Shown one piece after another: positions 1 to 8,814 of a DNA stretch of 64,000 bases. The stretch is from Sphingomonas sp. GTDB lineage: Bacteria > Pseudomonadota > Alphaproteobacteria > Sphingomonadales > Sphingomonadaceae. A program made the position numbers and the translations under genes. Each line of letters starts with the position of its first letter. Position 1 is the first letter of the stretch. The stretch is taken from assembly GCA_003248865.1 (NCBI GenBank), contig QFPK01000001.1:62001-126000 (forward strand), written 5' to 3'. The notes beneath the pieces are model-generated. The model was not told where the DNA came from and ran no database searches. It worked only from the letters and a program-made list of their open reading frames with translations.

Positions 1-1229
1 CGAGGCCTCGCGCCTCGCTTCGGGCGGCGTTCGCCATCCTGCTGCTGGCGAGCGGCAAGGCGTGGGGGGCCGCCCCGGTGGAGGATCCTTCCCGGATCGC
101 GGCAGTGCATGCGGCGGCCCGGCCGTTCGACGCGCATATCGATGTGCCGCCGACCTATGGCGATCCCGCCCTGCCCGATGCGCAGGCCCAGTTCTCGCTG
201 GAGAAGGCGAAGGCGGGCGGCCTGCGCACGGCCGGGCTTGCGGTGTTCGCGTCCCAGACGCCGGATACCCCCGAAGGGCGCAAGGCGGCTCTGAACGAGG
301 CGCTGGCCCGCAATGCCGCCATCGACCGCATCGTCGCGTCCCCCGGCGCCCGGCTTGCGCTGAGCGCAGCCGATGTGCGCGCGATCAACGCCACCCCGGA
401 TTTCGCCGTGGTGAAGACCATCGTGAACGGCGGCGCCTTCGCCACCACGCCGGCCGAGATAGAGGAATGGCAGACGCGCGGCGTCCGCATCTTCGGGCTG
501 GTCCATGCCGGGCACAATGCGCTGGCTGACAGCAGCCGGCCCGCCCTGCCGCGCGGTGAGGCCCCGGCTCGCTGGGGCGGCCTGTCTCCGGCTGGCAAGG
601 CCGCCATCGCGGAGCTGAACCGGCTGGGGATCGTCGTCGATGTCAGCCAGCTGTCGTCGCTGGCGTTCCGGCAGGCGGTCGCGCTGTCGAAGGCGCCGGT
701 TCTCGCCAGCCACAGTTCGGCGGGGGCACTGGTGGATGTCGGCCGCAACCTGTCCGACGGGGAGCTGGATCAGCTGAAGGCCAATGGCGGGGTCGTCGCG
801 ATCAACGCCTTCAGCGCCTACATCCGCCCCGACTCGCCCGAAACCACGGCGCGACTGGCGGCACTGCGCAGCGAATATGGACTGAAGCCCGAAGGCGGCC
901 CGCCGCTGCCGCCGGAACGTCAGCAGGCTTACACCAAGGCCTATTACGCCATCCGCGCCACCGAACCGAAGGCGACGCTCGCCCAGTTCATCGATCATGT
1001 GGACCATGCCGTGAAGAGGATCGGGATCGACCATGTCGCGCTGTCGTCCGATTTCAACCATGGCGGCGGCGTGACCGGCTGGGCCGACGTCTCCGAAACC
1101 CGCGCAGTCACCGCCGAGCTGCTGCGGCGCGGCTATTCCTCTGCCGACATCCACAAACTGTGGAGCGGCAATCTGCTCCGCGTGCTCGCCGCATCCGAAT
1201 CCCTGGCCAAGACCCAGAAAGGTCCATGA
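1..1229 (+). CDS. Secreted M19 membrane dipeptidase (5' end outside window)
   Basis: Zinc-dependent dipeptidase of the renal dipeptidase family, predicted to act outside the cytoplasm. The open frame runs to the left edge. Just before the mature-looking start (V-E-D-P near position 78) it encodes a hydrophobic signal-peptide core (A-F-A-I-L-L-L-A-S-G, about 27-56), so the true start lies upstream and an internal GTG at 78 is not the start. Family landmarks seen are the metal-binding F-D-A-H-I-D near 126-143, S-H-S followed by V-G-R-N-L near 707-760, and G-I-D-H-V-A-L-S-S-D-F near 1021-1064. The stop overlaps the permease start by 4 bases (ATGA), so it is the upstream gene of an ABC importer operon. 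A second M19 enzyme lies at 40416-41651. Confidence 0.9.
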   Translation, partial: RPRASLRAAFAILLLASGKAWGAAPVEDPSRIAAVHAAARPFDAHIDVPPTYGDPALPDAQAQFSLEKAKAGGLRTAGLAVFASQTPDTPEGRKAALNEALARNAAIDRIVASPGARLALSAADVRAINATPDFAVVKTIVNGGAFATTPAEIEEWQTRGVRIFGLVHAGHNALADSSRPALPRGEAPARWGGLSPAGKAAIAELNRLGIVVDVSQLSSLAFRQAVALSKAPVLASHSSAGALVDVGRNLSDGELDQLKANGGVVAINAFSAYIRPDSPETTARLAALRSEYGLKPEGGPPLPPERQQAYTKAYYAIRATEPKATLAQFIDHVDHAVKRIGIDHVALSSDFNHGGGVTGWADVSETRAVTAELLRRGYSSADIHKLWSGNLLRVLAASESLAKTQKGP

Positions 1230-2034
1230 TGGCATCCCAACCTCTCTCCCCCGATCTTGCGCCGGCTGCGCCACGCGGCTGGCGCATTCCCGCGCGCGCG
1301 ATCTCGCCGCTCGTGCTGCTGCTCGCGTGGGAGCTGGGAAGCCGCACCGGCCTCATCCCGCCCCGGGTGCTCGCCGCCCCGACAACAGTGGTGGCGACCT
1401 TCGTCGAGCTGCTGCTCTCGGGCGAGCTCCTCTCCAATCTGGCGGTCTCGCTGGGCCGCGCGCTCACCGGGCTCGCCATCGGCGGCAGCATCGGCATCGC
1501 GCTCGGTCTGGTCGCGGGGCTGTCGAAGCGCGGCGAAGTCGCGGTCGATCCGCCGGTGCAGATGCTGCGCACCCTGCCCTTCCTGGCACTGGTGCCGCTG
1601 TTCATCGTCTGGTTCGGCATCGGCGAGGTCGCCAAGATCGCGCTGATCTCGCTGGGCGTGATGTTCCCGGTCTATCTGAACCTGTTCAACGGCATCCGCG
1701 GGGTCGACGCCAAGCTGGTGGAGGCGCACGCAGCTTCGGCCTGTCGCAATGGGGGCTGGTGCGCCATGTGATCCTGCCCGGCGCGATGCCCGGCCTGCTG
1801 CTCGGCCTGCGCATGGCCCTCACCATCTCCTGGCTCAGCCTGGTCATCGCGGAGCAGATCAATGCCTCGGCCGGCCTCGGCTATCTCATCAACAACGCCC
1901 GGGATTTCCTGCAGACCGATGTGATCGTGGTCTGCCTCCTGGTCTACGCCGCCATCGGGCTCGCCGCTGATGCGCTTGTCCGTGCGCTCGAAACCCGCCT
2001 GCTCGCCTGGCGCCCCAGCTTCGTGAAAGGTTGA
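1226..2034 (+). pseudogene. ABC importer permease (SsuC/TauC type), single-base frameshift
   Basis: Inner-membrane permease of the nitrate/sulfonate/taurine importer class. The first part (from ATG 1226) carries transmembrane segments and ends prematurely after ...K-L-V-E-A-H-A-A. The rest of the family sequence, including the cytoplasmic loop R-S-F-G-L-S-Q-W-G-L-V-R-H-V-I-L-P-G-A and the final membrane helices, continues in another frame to 2034. Adding one base near 1726-1728 restores V-E-A-A-R-S-F-G and gives a protein of about 269 residues, the normal family length. Start and stop overlap the neighbours in operon style. It may be a real inactivating mutation or a sequencing error. Confidence 0.85.
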
Positions 2035-2038
2035 TCCG

Positions 2039-2866
2039 ATGGCAGATGTATCCACTTCCGAAACCCCGGTCGTCCGCCTTCGCGGCCTCACCCGCGCCTT
2101 CAACGGCGTCAACATCCTGAACGGGATCGACCTCGACATCCGCGCGGGCGAGTTCGTGGCCCTGCTCGGCCGCTCCGGCTCGGGAAAGACGACACTGCTG
2201 CGCGCGCTGGGCGATCTTGATCGCGGCTACAGCGGCGAACTCAGCGCTCCCGCCGCCCGCGCCATCGCCTTTCAGGAAGCCCGGCTGCTTCCCTGGAAGC
2301 GCGTGTGGGAGAATGTCGCCCTCGGCCTCTCGGGCACCGCGCCCCGCCACCGCGCCGAGGCCGCGCTGCGCGAAGTCGGCCTCGCCCACCGGCTTGATGC
2401 CTGGCCTGCCACCCTGTCCGGCGGCGAAGCCCAGCGCACCGCACTGGCCCGCGCCCTCGTCCGCGAACCCCGCCTGCTCCTGCTCGACGAGCCCTTCGCC
2501 GCGCTCGACGCCCTCACCCGCATGCGCGTCCACGGGCTTGTGGAAGCCTTGTGGAAGGAACACCGCCCCGCCGTCCTCCTCGTCACCCACGATGTGGACG
2601 AAGCGCTCCTCCTCGCGGATCGCGTGCTGATCCTCGATACCGGCCACATCGCGCTCGATATCGAGATCGGGCTGGATCGCCCTCGCCACACCGATTCCAC
2701 TGCCTTCCAACAGCTTCGCCACACCCTGCTGAGGGGCCTGGGTGTGGAGATCGCCGCCGGGGCTGTCCCCCACCGTCCGAATTCGGGCACGGATTCGGGC
2801 ACGGACCCAAGTGGCGAGCCGCGCCTGCGGCTGGTCGGGCCGGGCGCCTCGGCGGCGACAGCATGA
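2039..2866 (+). CDS. ABC importer ATP-binding protein (SsuB/TauB type)
   Basis: Cytoplasmic ATPase, 275 residues, energising the importer encoded just upstream (4 bases after the permease stop). Walker A G-R-S-G-S-G-K-T-T, Q-loop F-Q-E-A-R-L-L-P-W, signature L-S-G-G-E-A-Q, Walker B L-L-L-L-D-E-P-F and H-loop L-V-T-H-D are all present. The 'RLLPW' after the Q is typical of the nitrate/sulfonate/taurine subfamily. The substrate cannot be read from the sequence. No substrate-binding protein is visible and it may lie left of the window. The stop overlaps the serine acetyltransferase start (ATGA), which points to sulfur or cysteine metabolism. Confidence 0.9.
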   Translation: MADVSTSETPVVRLRGLTRAFNGVNILNGIDLDIRAGEFVALLGRSGSGKTTLLRALGDLDRGYSGELSAPAARAIAFQEARLLPWKRVWENVALGLSGTAPRHRAEAALREVGLAHRLDAWPATLSGGEAQRTALARALVREPRLLLLDEPFAALDALTRMRVHGLVEALWKEHRPAVLLVTHDVDEALLLADRVLILDTGHIALDIEIGLDRPRHTDSTAFQQLRHTLLRGLGVEIAAGAVPHRPNSGTDSGTDPSGEPRLRLVGPGASAATA

Positions 2867-3822
2867 CGGGGCAGCTGTCGCCCCATTTGCTCGCCGACCA
2901 GCAGACCCCCGACCCCGAAGGCCCGGACATAACCTCCATCGCGGCCGCTCTGAAGGCCGCCCGCGCCCGCTGGCGCGCCGCCCACAGCAGCCACCGCGAA
3001 TATGGCGCCGTCGCCTTCCCCTCCCGCCGTGTGCTGGAACCCGCGATAGACGCCCTCACCGGCGCCCTCTTCCCGCTGCGACTCGGCCCGGCAAACCTCA
3101 CGCCGGACAGCGAAGACCTCCACGTCGCCGAAACCCTCGCAGTATCGCTGCAGGCCCTGACCCGTCAGGTAGCGCTCGAACTCAACTACCAGTCACCCAC
3201 CGCCACCACGCAGGATGCAGCCCGTCTCGTCAGCACCTTCGCCGAAAGCCTCCCCAGCCTGCGCAGCCTGCTCGACACCGACGTCGAGGCCGCCTTCGAC
3301 GGCGACCCGGCCGCCCGCAGCGTCGACGAAGTGCTACTCTGCTATCCCAGCCTGCTCGCGATCATCCATCACCGAATCGCGCACGAACTCCACAGGCTCG
3401 GCGCCCCGCTCATCGCCCGCATCCTCTCGGAAATCGCGCACAGCCGCACCGGAATCGACATCCACCCCGGCGCCAGCATCGGCGAACGCTTCTTCATCGA
3501 TCACGGAACCGGCGTCGTCATCGGTGAAACTGCCATCATCGGCAACCGCGTGCGCATCTATCAGGGCGTCACACTGGGCGCCCGCAGCTTCCCCACCGAA
3601 CCGGACGGCGCCCTGCGCAAGGGCCACCCGCGTCACCCCATCGTCGACGATGATGTGGTGATCTACGCAGGCGCCACCATCCTCGGCCGCATCCGCATCG
3701 GCGAAGGCTCCGTCATCGGCGGCAACGTCTGGCTGACACAGGATGTCCCCCCATCCAGCAGCGTCAGCCAGGGCACCCCGCTGCTCTCCATCACTCCACG
3801 CGCGGAGCGGTATGCCGGCTGA
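2863..3822 (+). CDS. Serine O-acetyltransferase (EpsC/CysE family)
   Basis: Makes O-acetylserine from serine and acetyl-CoA, the committed step of cysteine synthesis. 319 residues: an alpha-helical N-terminal region, then a left-handed beta-helix of hexapeptide repeats from about residue 200 (G-I-D-I-H-P-G-A-S-I-G, F-I-D-H-G-T-G-V-V-I-G-E-T, V-Y-Q-G-V-T-L-G-like) with the catalytic D-H pair. Length and layout fit the longer EpsC-type enzymes. ATG 2863 overlaps the ATPase stop by 4 bases, so it is cotranscribed with the importer and dipeptidase. A composite palindromic repeat starts 28 bases after the stop. Confidence 0.9.
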   Translation: MTGQLSPHLLADQQTPDPEGPDITSIAAALKAARARWRAAHSSHREYGAVAFPSRRVLEPAIDALTGALFPLRLGPANLTPDSEDLHVAETLAVSLQALTRQVALELNYQSPTATTQDAARLVSTFAESLPSLRSLLDTDVEAAFDGDPAARSVDEVLLCYPSLLAIIHHRIAHELHRLGAPLIARILSEIAHSRTGIDIHPGASIGERFFIDHGTGVVIGETAIIGNRVRIYQGVTLGARSFPTEPDGALRKGHPRHPIVDDDVVIYAGATILGRIRIGEGSVIGGNVWLTQDVPPSSSVSQGTPLLSITPRAERYAG

Positions 3823-3849
3823 GACGGCGGGCGTCTGCGAAAGGCATGT

Positions 3850-4080
3850 TGCCTCCGGCGGGCAGGGAAATGATTTCCCTGCACCCTCAACATTGGCGTT
3901 GTGCACCAATCAGAAGTGGCGCGCGCGACTAGGTTTTTAATTGCCTGCGGCGCTGGGGCTAGCTGGCGCCTCAGGCAGTAAACCTCTGCGTCAGCGCAAC
4001 CTCGTCGATTGACCTGATAATGTGGGTGCAGGGGCCACGGGCTCCTGCCGGGGAAGCTTGAGGGGGCAGAGCCCCCTCAA
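3850..4080 (+). repeat. Composite palindromic element, copy R1 (full)
   Basis: Fills the gap between two convergent genes. In order: end hairpin with arms CAGGGAAAT and ATTTCCCTG, the CAACATTGGCGTTG box, central stem TTGCCTGCGGCGC with a diverged partner (GCGCCTCAGGCAG), the TCAGCGCAACCT box, the opposite end hairpin next to GGGTGCAGGG, and an outer hairpin with arms TTGAGGGGGC and GCCCCCTCAA. No protein is coded here. Probably a bidirectional terminator or mRNA 3'-end structure. Confidence 0.85.
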
Positions 4081-4105
4081 TCCTTTTCCTTCGCCAAAAC
4101 CCCGA

Positions 4106-5227
4106 TCAGGCGCTCGGCACGGCCTTCTTGCCACGACGCATGGACAGGCCGACCAGACCGAAGCCCATGATCAGCATCGCCCAGGTGTCCGGTTCCGGAA
4201 TGCCAGGCGCCGTGAAGCCGAAGTTGCCATTCTCGTCGATGCTGCCCAGCTTCAGCACATAGTCGCGCTTCTGGTCACCCCCTTCGCGGAAGTCGTCGCA
4301 GGTCGGATCGGCCAGACCGTTCAGCAGCGGGATCAACTGCCCACGCGTACTGCCCCGGCCAACCGGATCGGCAAAGCAGGAGAAGGCGATGATCGAGCGG
4401 CTCGATTCATTGTCGCCCGTCAGCGAGTCGCCGAAGGTGTAGGTGCTGATCTGATAGGAGATGTTGCCGGAACCCACGATCGGCGTGTCGAAGTTGACCG
4501 TGAAGTTGCTCTGGTCCCAACCATAGATCAGGCCATAGCCGTCATTCTGCAGCAGCTGGAAACCCGGAAGCACCGTCGAAAGGTCATCGATCGCCCCAAG
4601 CACGCCATTGATGCTGCTGTAACTGACGAGCGCGGGCGGGTTTGCGCCATTGTCGATTAGGGTCAGGCCGCCACCGATCTCATACTGCGAGACGCCGTTC
4701 ACCAGCACCTCGAACGAGAAATAGCTGCCCGCCATGCCGTCAGTGAACAGGCTGGAGCCGCCATCCACCATGCTGGCGAAATCGACCACGCCGCTGGTTG
4801 CTCCCAGGCAGGTCGGCAAGGTCGCCCCGGTGCAGACCGGCGCATTGTTGCCGAACGGCGCCATATAGAAGCCGAAAGTCGACTGGAAGATCGTCGACGT
4901 CATGCTGTTGATCGGCGTCGCGCCCAGGTCGGTGAAGTTCAGCGTAACGCCCACGCCAGACACCGCCGCGTTACCGCTGCCGGCGGAGATGGAACTGGAC
5001 GAAAAGAACACGCTGCCGCCCGTGGTGGTGACATTGGCGGCATAACCCGCCCCCTTGCCAGCACTGTCAGACGTGTAGAAAACTTCCGGCGTCGTGCCGA
5101 TGCTCACCGGGCTGTTCTCGATGATCAGCAGATGGCCGAAGTCCGGCGTCACACTGACATTATAAGCACCCGCCGCCGAGGCCCACAGCCCTGCGGAGAC
5201 AAGCAGAATCCCCTTTACGATACGCAT
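4106..5227 (-). CDS. PEPxxWA-CTERM domain surface protein
   Basis: Exported protein of 373 residues. N-terminal signal peptide (M-R-I-V-K-G-I-L-L-V-S-A-G-L-W-A-S-A-A-G). The C-terminus is the PEPxxWA-CTERM sorting signal: P-E-P-D-T-W-A, a hydrophobic helix (M-L-I-M-G-F-G-L-V-G-L) and a basic end (M-R-R-G-K-K). Such tails are cut by an exosortase in bacteria making certain exopolysaccharides. The middle is Gly/Ser/Thr-rich and beta-like and was not recognised. Start 5227 was chosen because it begins the signal peptide and follows GGGGG. It lies about 3.6 kb from the prsR/prsK regulators. No exosortase gene is in the window. Confidence 0.88.
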   Translation of the reverse strand: MRIVKGILLVSAGLWASAAGAYNVSVTPDFGHLLIIENSPVSIGTTPEVFYTSDSAGKGAGYAANVTTTGGSVFFSSSSISAGSGNAAVSGVGVTLNFTDLGATPINSMTSTIFQSTFGFYMAPFGNNAPVCTGATLPTCLGATSGVVDFASMVDGGSSLFTDGMAGSYFSFEVLVNGVSQYEIGGGLTLIDNGANPPALVSYSSINGVLGAIDDLSTVLPGFQLLQNDGYGLIYGWDQSNFTVNFDTPIVGSGNISYQISTYTFGDSLTGDNESSRSIIAFSCFADPVGRGSTRGQLIPLLNGLADPTCDDFREGGDQKRDYVLKLGSIDENGNFGFTAPGIPEPDTWAMLIMGFGLVGLSMRRGKKAVPSA

Positions 5228-5291
5228 GAAAGCCCCCGAATCCAATGTCCCTAATTGCAAAATATTATATCGCGGCAAAGGAAATGTCGAG

Positions 5292-7202
5292 TTAGTTCGC
5301 CACATTAACCCCCTTTTTTCCGATGGCATCACATGTCGCTTTCAACCCCTTCGTGAAACCACTGTCGGCACCCATTGTTTCGTTCAGCATTGCAATCCCA
5401 TCGTCACATTCGGCAACTGCGCGCACATGATGACCCGTGCGTTCCAGAAGGCCAGCTCGTGTGACGAGAACTTCACCAATATTGGCATGCTTCTTTCCGT
5501 AGCTTGCCTCATAATTTCGTTGCGCCTCATCCAGATGGCGAATTGCGTCCGACAGATTGCCGCGCTGCTCGGCGACTTGCGCGCGATAGAATTCCGCAAA
5601 TCCGATGTTGTAGTGCGGTCCTTTATAGACAGCCGCATAGGCATTGATCGCTTCTGCCAGCGCCGCATCCGCCAGCTCCAGCTTGCCCTCCGCCTGATAG
5701 ATGGAGCCTTGTAACGAAAGCACATCGGCGCGCACGGGATTGGTCTTGTCCAGCACACGGGATACGATGGCGAGAGCCCGGCCGATCCGTTGTTCGGCCA
5801 GCTGATACTTCCCATCGGTATAGGCAGCCAGCGCCAGATAGAAGTAGTTGTAGCCGGTGTTCAGATGCTGTTCGCCCCGATAGGCTCGGAACAACTGGTT
5901 CGCAGCCTGCAGCGAAGCCTCCGCCTCATCCAGCCGGCCCAGATCGATCAAAATCCGGCCACGCCCTTCCAGCACGTCCGCGCGCAGTTTGGGGTCGGCA
6001 TCATGGTCGGCCGCCACGAAGCGAACGGCGATGTCAAAATAGCGCAGCGCCTCATCCGCCTTGCCGTTGATATAGGCGATATTCCCTCGCATCGCGGCCA
6101 GTTGCGCCCGCAGCGCTCCATGGTCCTTCATGTCCGGCCCCAGCATCGAATCGGCATTGGCCAGCGTCTGCAGCGCCCGCTCGGGCTGGCCCTTGCGCAG
6201 ATGGTTGTTGGCCAGCGCAATCAGCGCGGGTGCCCCATCCGGCCCCGCCCGCTTCACCGCCGGCATCGCCCGCGCCAGCGCCACTTCCGCATCGTCCAGC
6301 AGGCCCAGGTTGGTATAGGCCCGGCCCACGGCCGTCACCAGCCGCGCCTCGATCTCGGGCTGGTTGCGCAGTTCCGTCCGCGCCCGCTCCGCCCCTCGGG
6401 ACAGGATCGTCACCAGGCTGACGGTCCGGGGGTTTTCGGTCGCCGGGTCCGATAGCTCGAAGGTGCCTATCAGATAGTCGGTCGCGGCGCGCGCGGCCGC
6501 CGTCTCCCGCTCCGCGATCTCGCGCTGCTCCACCGCCGCCAGCCGTTGCTGGTTGGCGTAAAAGGCAAGGCCCATCGCCAGCAGCATGCCCACAGACGCG
6601 CCCGTGGCGATCCAGGTCAGCCGCCGCGCCCGGCGCTGCGCCTCGCGCTGCACCAGATCGTCCAGCCTCAGGCCGGTCAACCCGGCGATCAGCTTCATCA
6701 GCGCCAGCCGGCGGCCGTCCTTGCCCGGCCGGATGTCCGCCGCGATGGGCTCGGCCGGCGTGTCCGTCAGCTGGCCGTCCGCCCCCACCCGAAAGCGCAA
6801 GGTCAGCGGAAACGCCTCCTCCGCCTCGCGGCCCGGCATGGTGGAGGCATTCGGCTCCCCGCCCACGATCAGCGCGAACACATGGTCCTCGCCATGCAGG
6901 GACTTGAAGGCGCGGATCTCCTCCTGAACATAGGTAGAGCGCGCCGACGCCGGGGAGGCCACCACGATCAGATGGGCGCTGTTCTCCAACGCACCCCGCA
7001 ATTCGCCGCCAAGATCCGACGAGACCGCCAGTTCGTCGCGATCACGAAAAATGGGGATCAGCCGCGCGGGAACCTTCCCCTTCGCAGTCTCTCGCCCCAC
7101 CAGCTTCTTCGGTATCACATAGCGTTCGAGCGCCCGGTGCAGCCACTCGGTCTCAGCCTTGTTGCTATGGCTGTAGCTCAGGAACGCCACATATCGCGTC
7201 AT
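5292..7202 (-). CDS. Membrane-anchored TIR-domain protein with TPR repeats
   Basis: 636 residues. Residues 1-110 form a TIR fold (Y-V-A-F-L-S-Y-S-H, F-R-D-R-D-E-L, and S-T-Y-V-Q-E-E-I at 89-96, whose glutamates are at the usual NADase catalytic position). A single transmembrane helix follows near 195-215, then a short coiled coil, then many tetratricopeptide-like repeats to the end, presumably periplasmic. TIR domains in bacteria can cleave NAD+ or act as scaffolds, and TPRs bind partners. The role is unknown: signalling and phage defence are both possible. Start 7202 fits the beginning of the TIR fold; 24 further in-frame codons upstream look non-coding. The 3' half is visibly less GC-rich than the 5' half. 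Confidence 0.85.
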   Translation of the reverse strand: MTRYVAFLSYSHSNKAETEWLHRALERYVIPKKLVGRETAKGKVPARLIPIFRDRDELAVSSDLGGELRGALENSAHLIVVASPASARSTYVQEEIRAFKSLHGEDHVFALIVGGEPNASTMPGREAEEAFPLTLRFRVGADGQLTDTPAEPIAADIRPGKDGRRLALMKLIAGLTGLRLDDLVQREAQRRARRLTWIATGASVGMLLAMGLAFYANQQRLAAVEQREIAERETAAARAATDYLIGTFELSDPATENPRTVSLVTILSRGAERARTELRNQPEIEARLVTAVGRAYTNLGLLDDAEVALARAMPAVKRAGPDGAPALIALANNHLRKGQPERALQTLANADSMLGPDMKDHGALRAQLAAMRGNIAYINGKADEALRYFDIAVRFVAADHDADPKLRADVLEGRGRILIDLGRLDEAEASLQAANQLFRAYRGEQHLNTGYNYFYLALAAYTDGKYQLAEQRIGRALAIVSRVLDKTNPVRADVLSLQGSIYQAEGKLELADAALAEAINAYAAVYKGPHYNIGFAEFYRAQVAEQRGNLSDAIRHLDEAQRNYEASYGKKHANIGEVLVTRAGLLERTGHHVRAVAECDDGIAMLNETMGADSGFTKGLKATCDAIGKKGVNVAN

Positions 7203-7350
7203 CGGCTGCGCGCGTCCTCCCGCCCCATATGGTTCCGGTGAAAACGCCCTATGCGAATCGCGCGATAGAGGCAAACAGCATCGTGAGTGCCGCTTCTAAC
7301 TGATGCTCAGAAGACTTGGCTTACATCACCGCCCACCGCAAAACGGAAGA

Positions 7351-7980
7351 TCAGGCCTCGCAGTCGATCAGCGCTTTCGCGGCCCGCAGAACAGCCTGCC
7401 GGCTTTCCTCCACGCTCAGTCCCTGCTGCTCCCGCAGCCGCTGCCAGGCTTCCAGAGACATCACAAGGGACAACAGCTCGAACTTCTCGCGATCGGCGAG
7501 AAGCGGAGAGGGCACCGACGCCGCCAGCAGATCCCGGCTCATCACCGTCAGCCGCCGATGCTGGGCCGCAATCGCCCGGCTGCGATGCCGATGCACGTCG
7601 ATCGCAGTCTTGAAGGGAGCCATGATCTCGAAGAACTCGGACCGCCGCTGGATCGATTCCGCCAGGCTGTCCGGCCACTCGCGCGTCGCAAAGGGCCGGT
7701 CCAGAATCGGCCGCACCCGCTCGAACACCACGGCCGCGATCTCGAGATGGAGCTTCTCCATCTCCTCGAAATGGCGGAACACCGTGCGCAGGGACACGCC
7801 GGCGCGCGCAGCCACGGTTTCTGCCGTTGGAGAGGGCTGCCCGGATTCCACCAGATCGATCATGGCTGTCAGAATCTGGCGCCTGCTTGCCGCAGATCGT
7901 TCCCGCCGCCCGTCGACCTTCACCGGCCGAGGACTGTCAGGGCGCAGACTTTTGGGTGTCGTTGCCATATCCATTGCCAT
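7351..7980 (-). CDS. TetR/AcrR-family transcriptional regulator
   Basis: 209 residues. An N-terminal helix-turn-helix at about 28-75 has the TetR pattern (R-R-Q-I-L-T-A-M-I-D-L, V-A-A-R-A-G-V-S-L-R-T-V-F-R-H-F), followed by an unassigned ligand-binding domain. Effector and targets cannot be read. It is divergent from the gene at 8107 with an AT-rich intergenic stretch (7981-8050), a plausible operator region, and lies behind the TIR-TPR gene on the same strand with 148 bases between. Confidence 0.85.
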   Translation of the reverse strand: MAMDMATTPKSLRPDSPRPVKVDGRRERSAASRRQILTAMIDLVESGQPSPTAETVAARAGVSLRTVFRHFEEMEKLHLEIAAVVFERVRPILDRPFATREWPDSLAESIQRRSEFFEIMAPFKTAIDVHRHRSRAIAAQHRRLTVMSRDLLAASVPSPLLADREKFELLSLVMSLEAWQRLREQQGLSVEESRQAVLRAAKALIDCEA

Positions 7981-8106
7981 TAATTAATCGATTTTCTGCT
8001 TTTTCTCAAAGCAATTCGACTGCGTGCTTTGAATTTCGTCTTAATATCCGAACGGATGGCTGACCGCCGCTGTCCTACATGGCGCCATTTTCTTATGTTC
8101 GCGCCT

Positions 8107-8721
8107 ATGTCAAAAAATGCACAAGCTCCCAAGGCTTCGGCTCCCGCGGCAAGCGGGGCATCCGGCCCGATTCTCCGCCGCCACGCCCGCCGGGATCGAT
8201 TCCCGATCTCCAGCACCCGCGTGAAACTCCGAGTCGGACGCCGCCGCGCCCATCTCCCCCTCCCGCCTGAAGGCCATTTCCTCAGAGGGCTGCTCGACTC
8301 CGGCCTGGAATCAGGTCTCAGGCGTGCCGGCCTCACGCTGGGCGACGTGCTCGACCTCAGGCGTCGCGACGCCACATTCGCCGATTCCTGGGCGGCGATC
8401 GATCTCAGCAGGCTCGAAGCCATCAACACCCTCCTGATCGACCATCTCCACAAGCAACTGAACCCGGACCAGACAGACAGCCGAAAATCCGACCTCGACC
8501 GCACGCTGATCTCCATCTGGCAGCAGCTGAAAGACCAGCCACCCGCCGTGCGGAAACGCGCACCAAATACGGATGAAGTAACCAGCCCGGCGCCCCAAAG
8601 TTCCGCGGCCAACGACGAATCCGAGATCGAGGCCATCATCGCCCGCGTCGAGGCCGCACTTTCGGCCGCCGAAGTCGAACTCGGTCTCGCCCAAGGCAGG
8701 GAAACAAGCGGCAAGAATTAA
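8107..8721 (+). CDS. Hypothetical protein with HTH/terminase-small-subunit-like segment
   Basis: Not recognised by name. 204 residues from ATG 8107; in-frame starts at 8029 (TTG), 8056 and 8095 are possible and none has a strong ribosome site. The middle (F-L-R-G-L-L-D-S-G-L-E-S-G-L-R-R-A-G-L, L-D-L-R-R-R-D-A-T-F-A-D-S-W) matches the general pattern of small helix-turn-helix domains like those of phage small terminase subunits ('A.aGls...vy..Rr.D..Fa..W'). The C-terminal third is helical and acidic. No other phage genes surround it, so it may be a domesticated DNA-binding protein. Confidence 0.65.
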   Translation: MSKNAQAPKASAPAASGASGPILRRHARRDRFPISSTRVKLRVGRRRAHLPLPPEGHFLRGLLDSGLESGLRRAGLTLGDVLDLRRRDATFADSWAAIDLSRLEAINTLLIDHLHKQLNPDQTDSRKSDLDRTLISIWQQLKDQPPAVRKRAPNTDEVTSPAPQSSAANDESEIEAIIARVEAALSAAEVELGLAQGRETSGKN

Positions 8722-8814
8722 CCCGGCACGCATATCTGCCGCCTGCGGCGTCGGAACTCTCCCGATACCGCAGGCAGGCAGACGAAACCGCAGGCGCAAT
8801 AGTCGCCCCAGCCC

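Noticed and set aside
4022..4660. Plus-strand frame over repeat R1 and the PEPxxWA-CTERM gene
   Set aside because: Opposite strand of a gene with a clear sorting signal; it begins inside a repeat.
5228..5340. Sigma-54 promoter upstream of the PEPxxWA-CTERM gene
   Set aside because: Looked for GG/GC pairs at 12-base spacing on the coding strand and found none convincing.
8107..8721. Prophage remnant from the terminase-like segment
   Set aside because: No integrase, capsid or other phage gene nearby; the resemblance is limited to a short HTH pattern.
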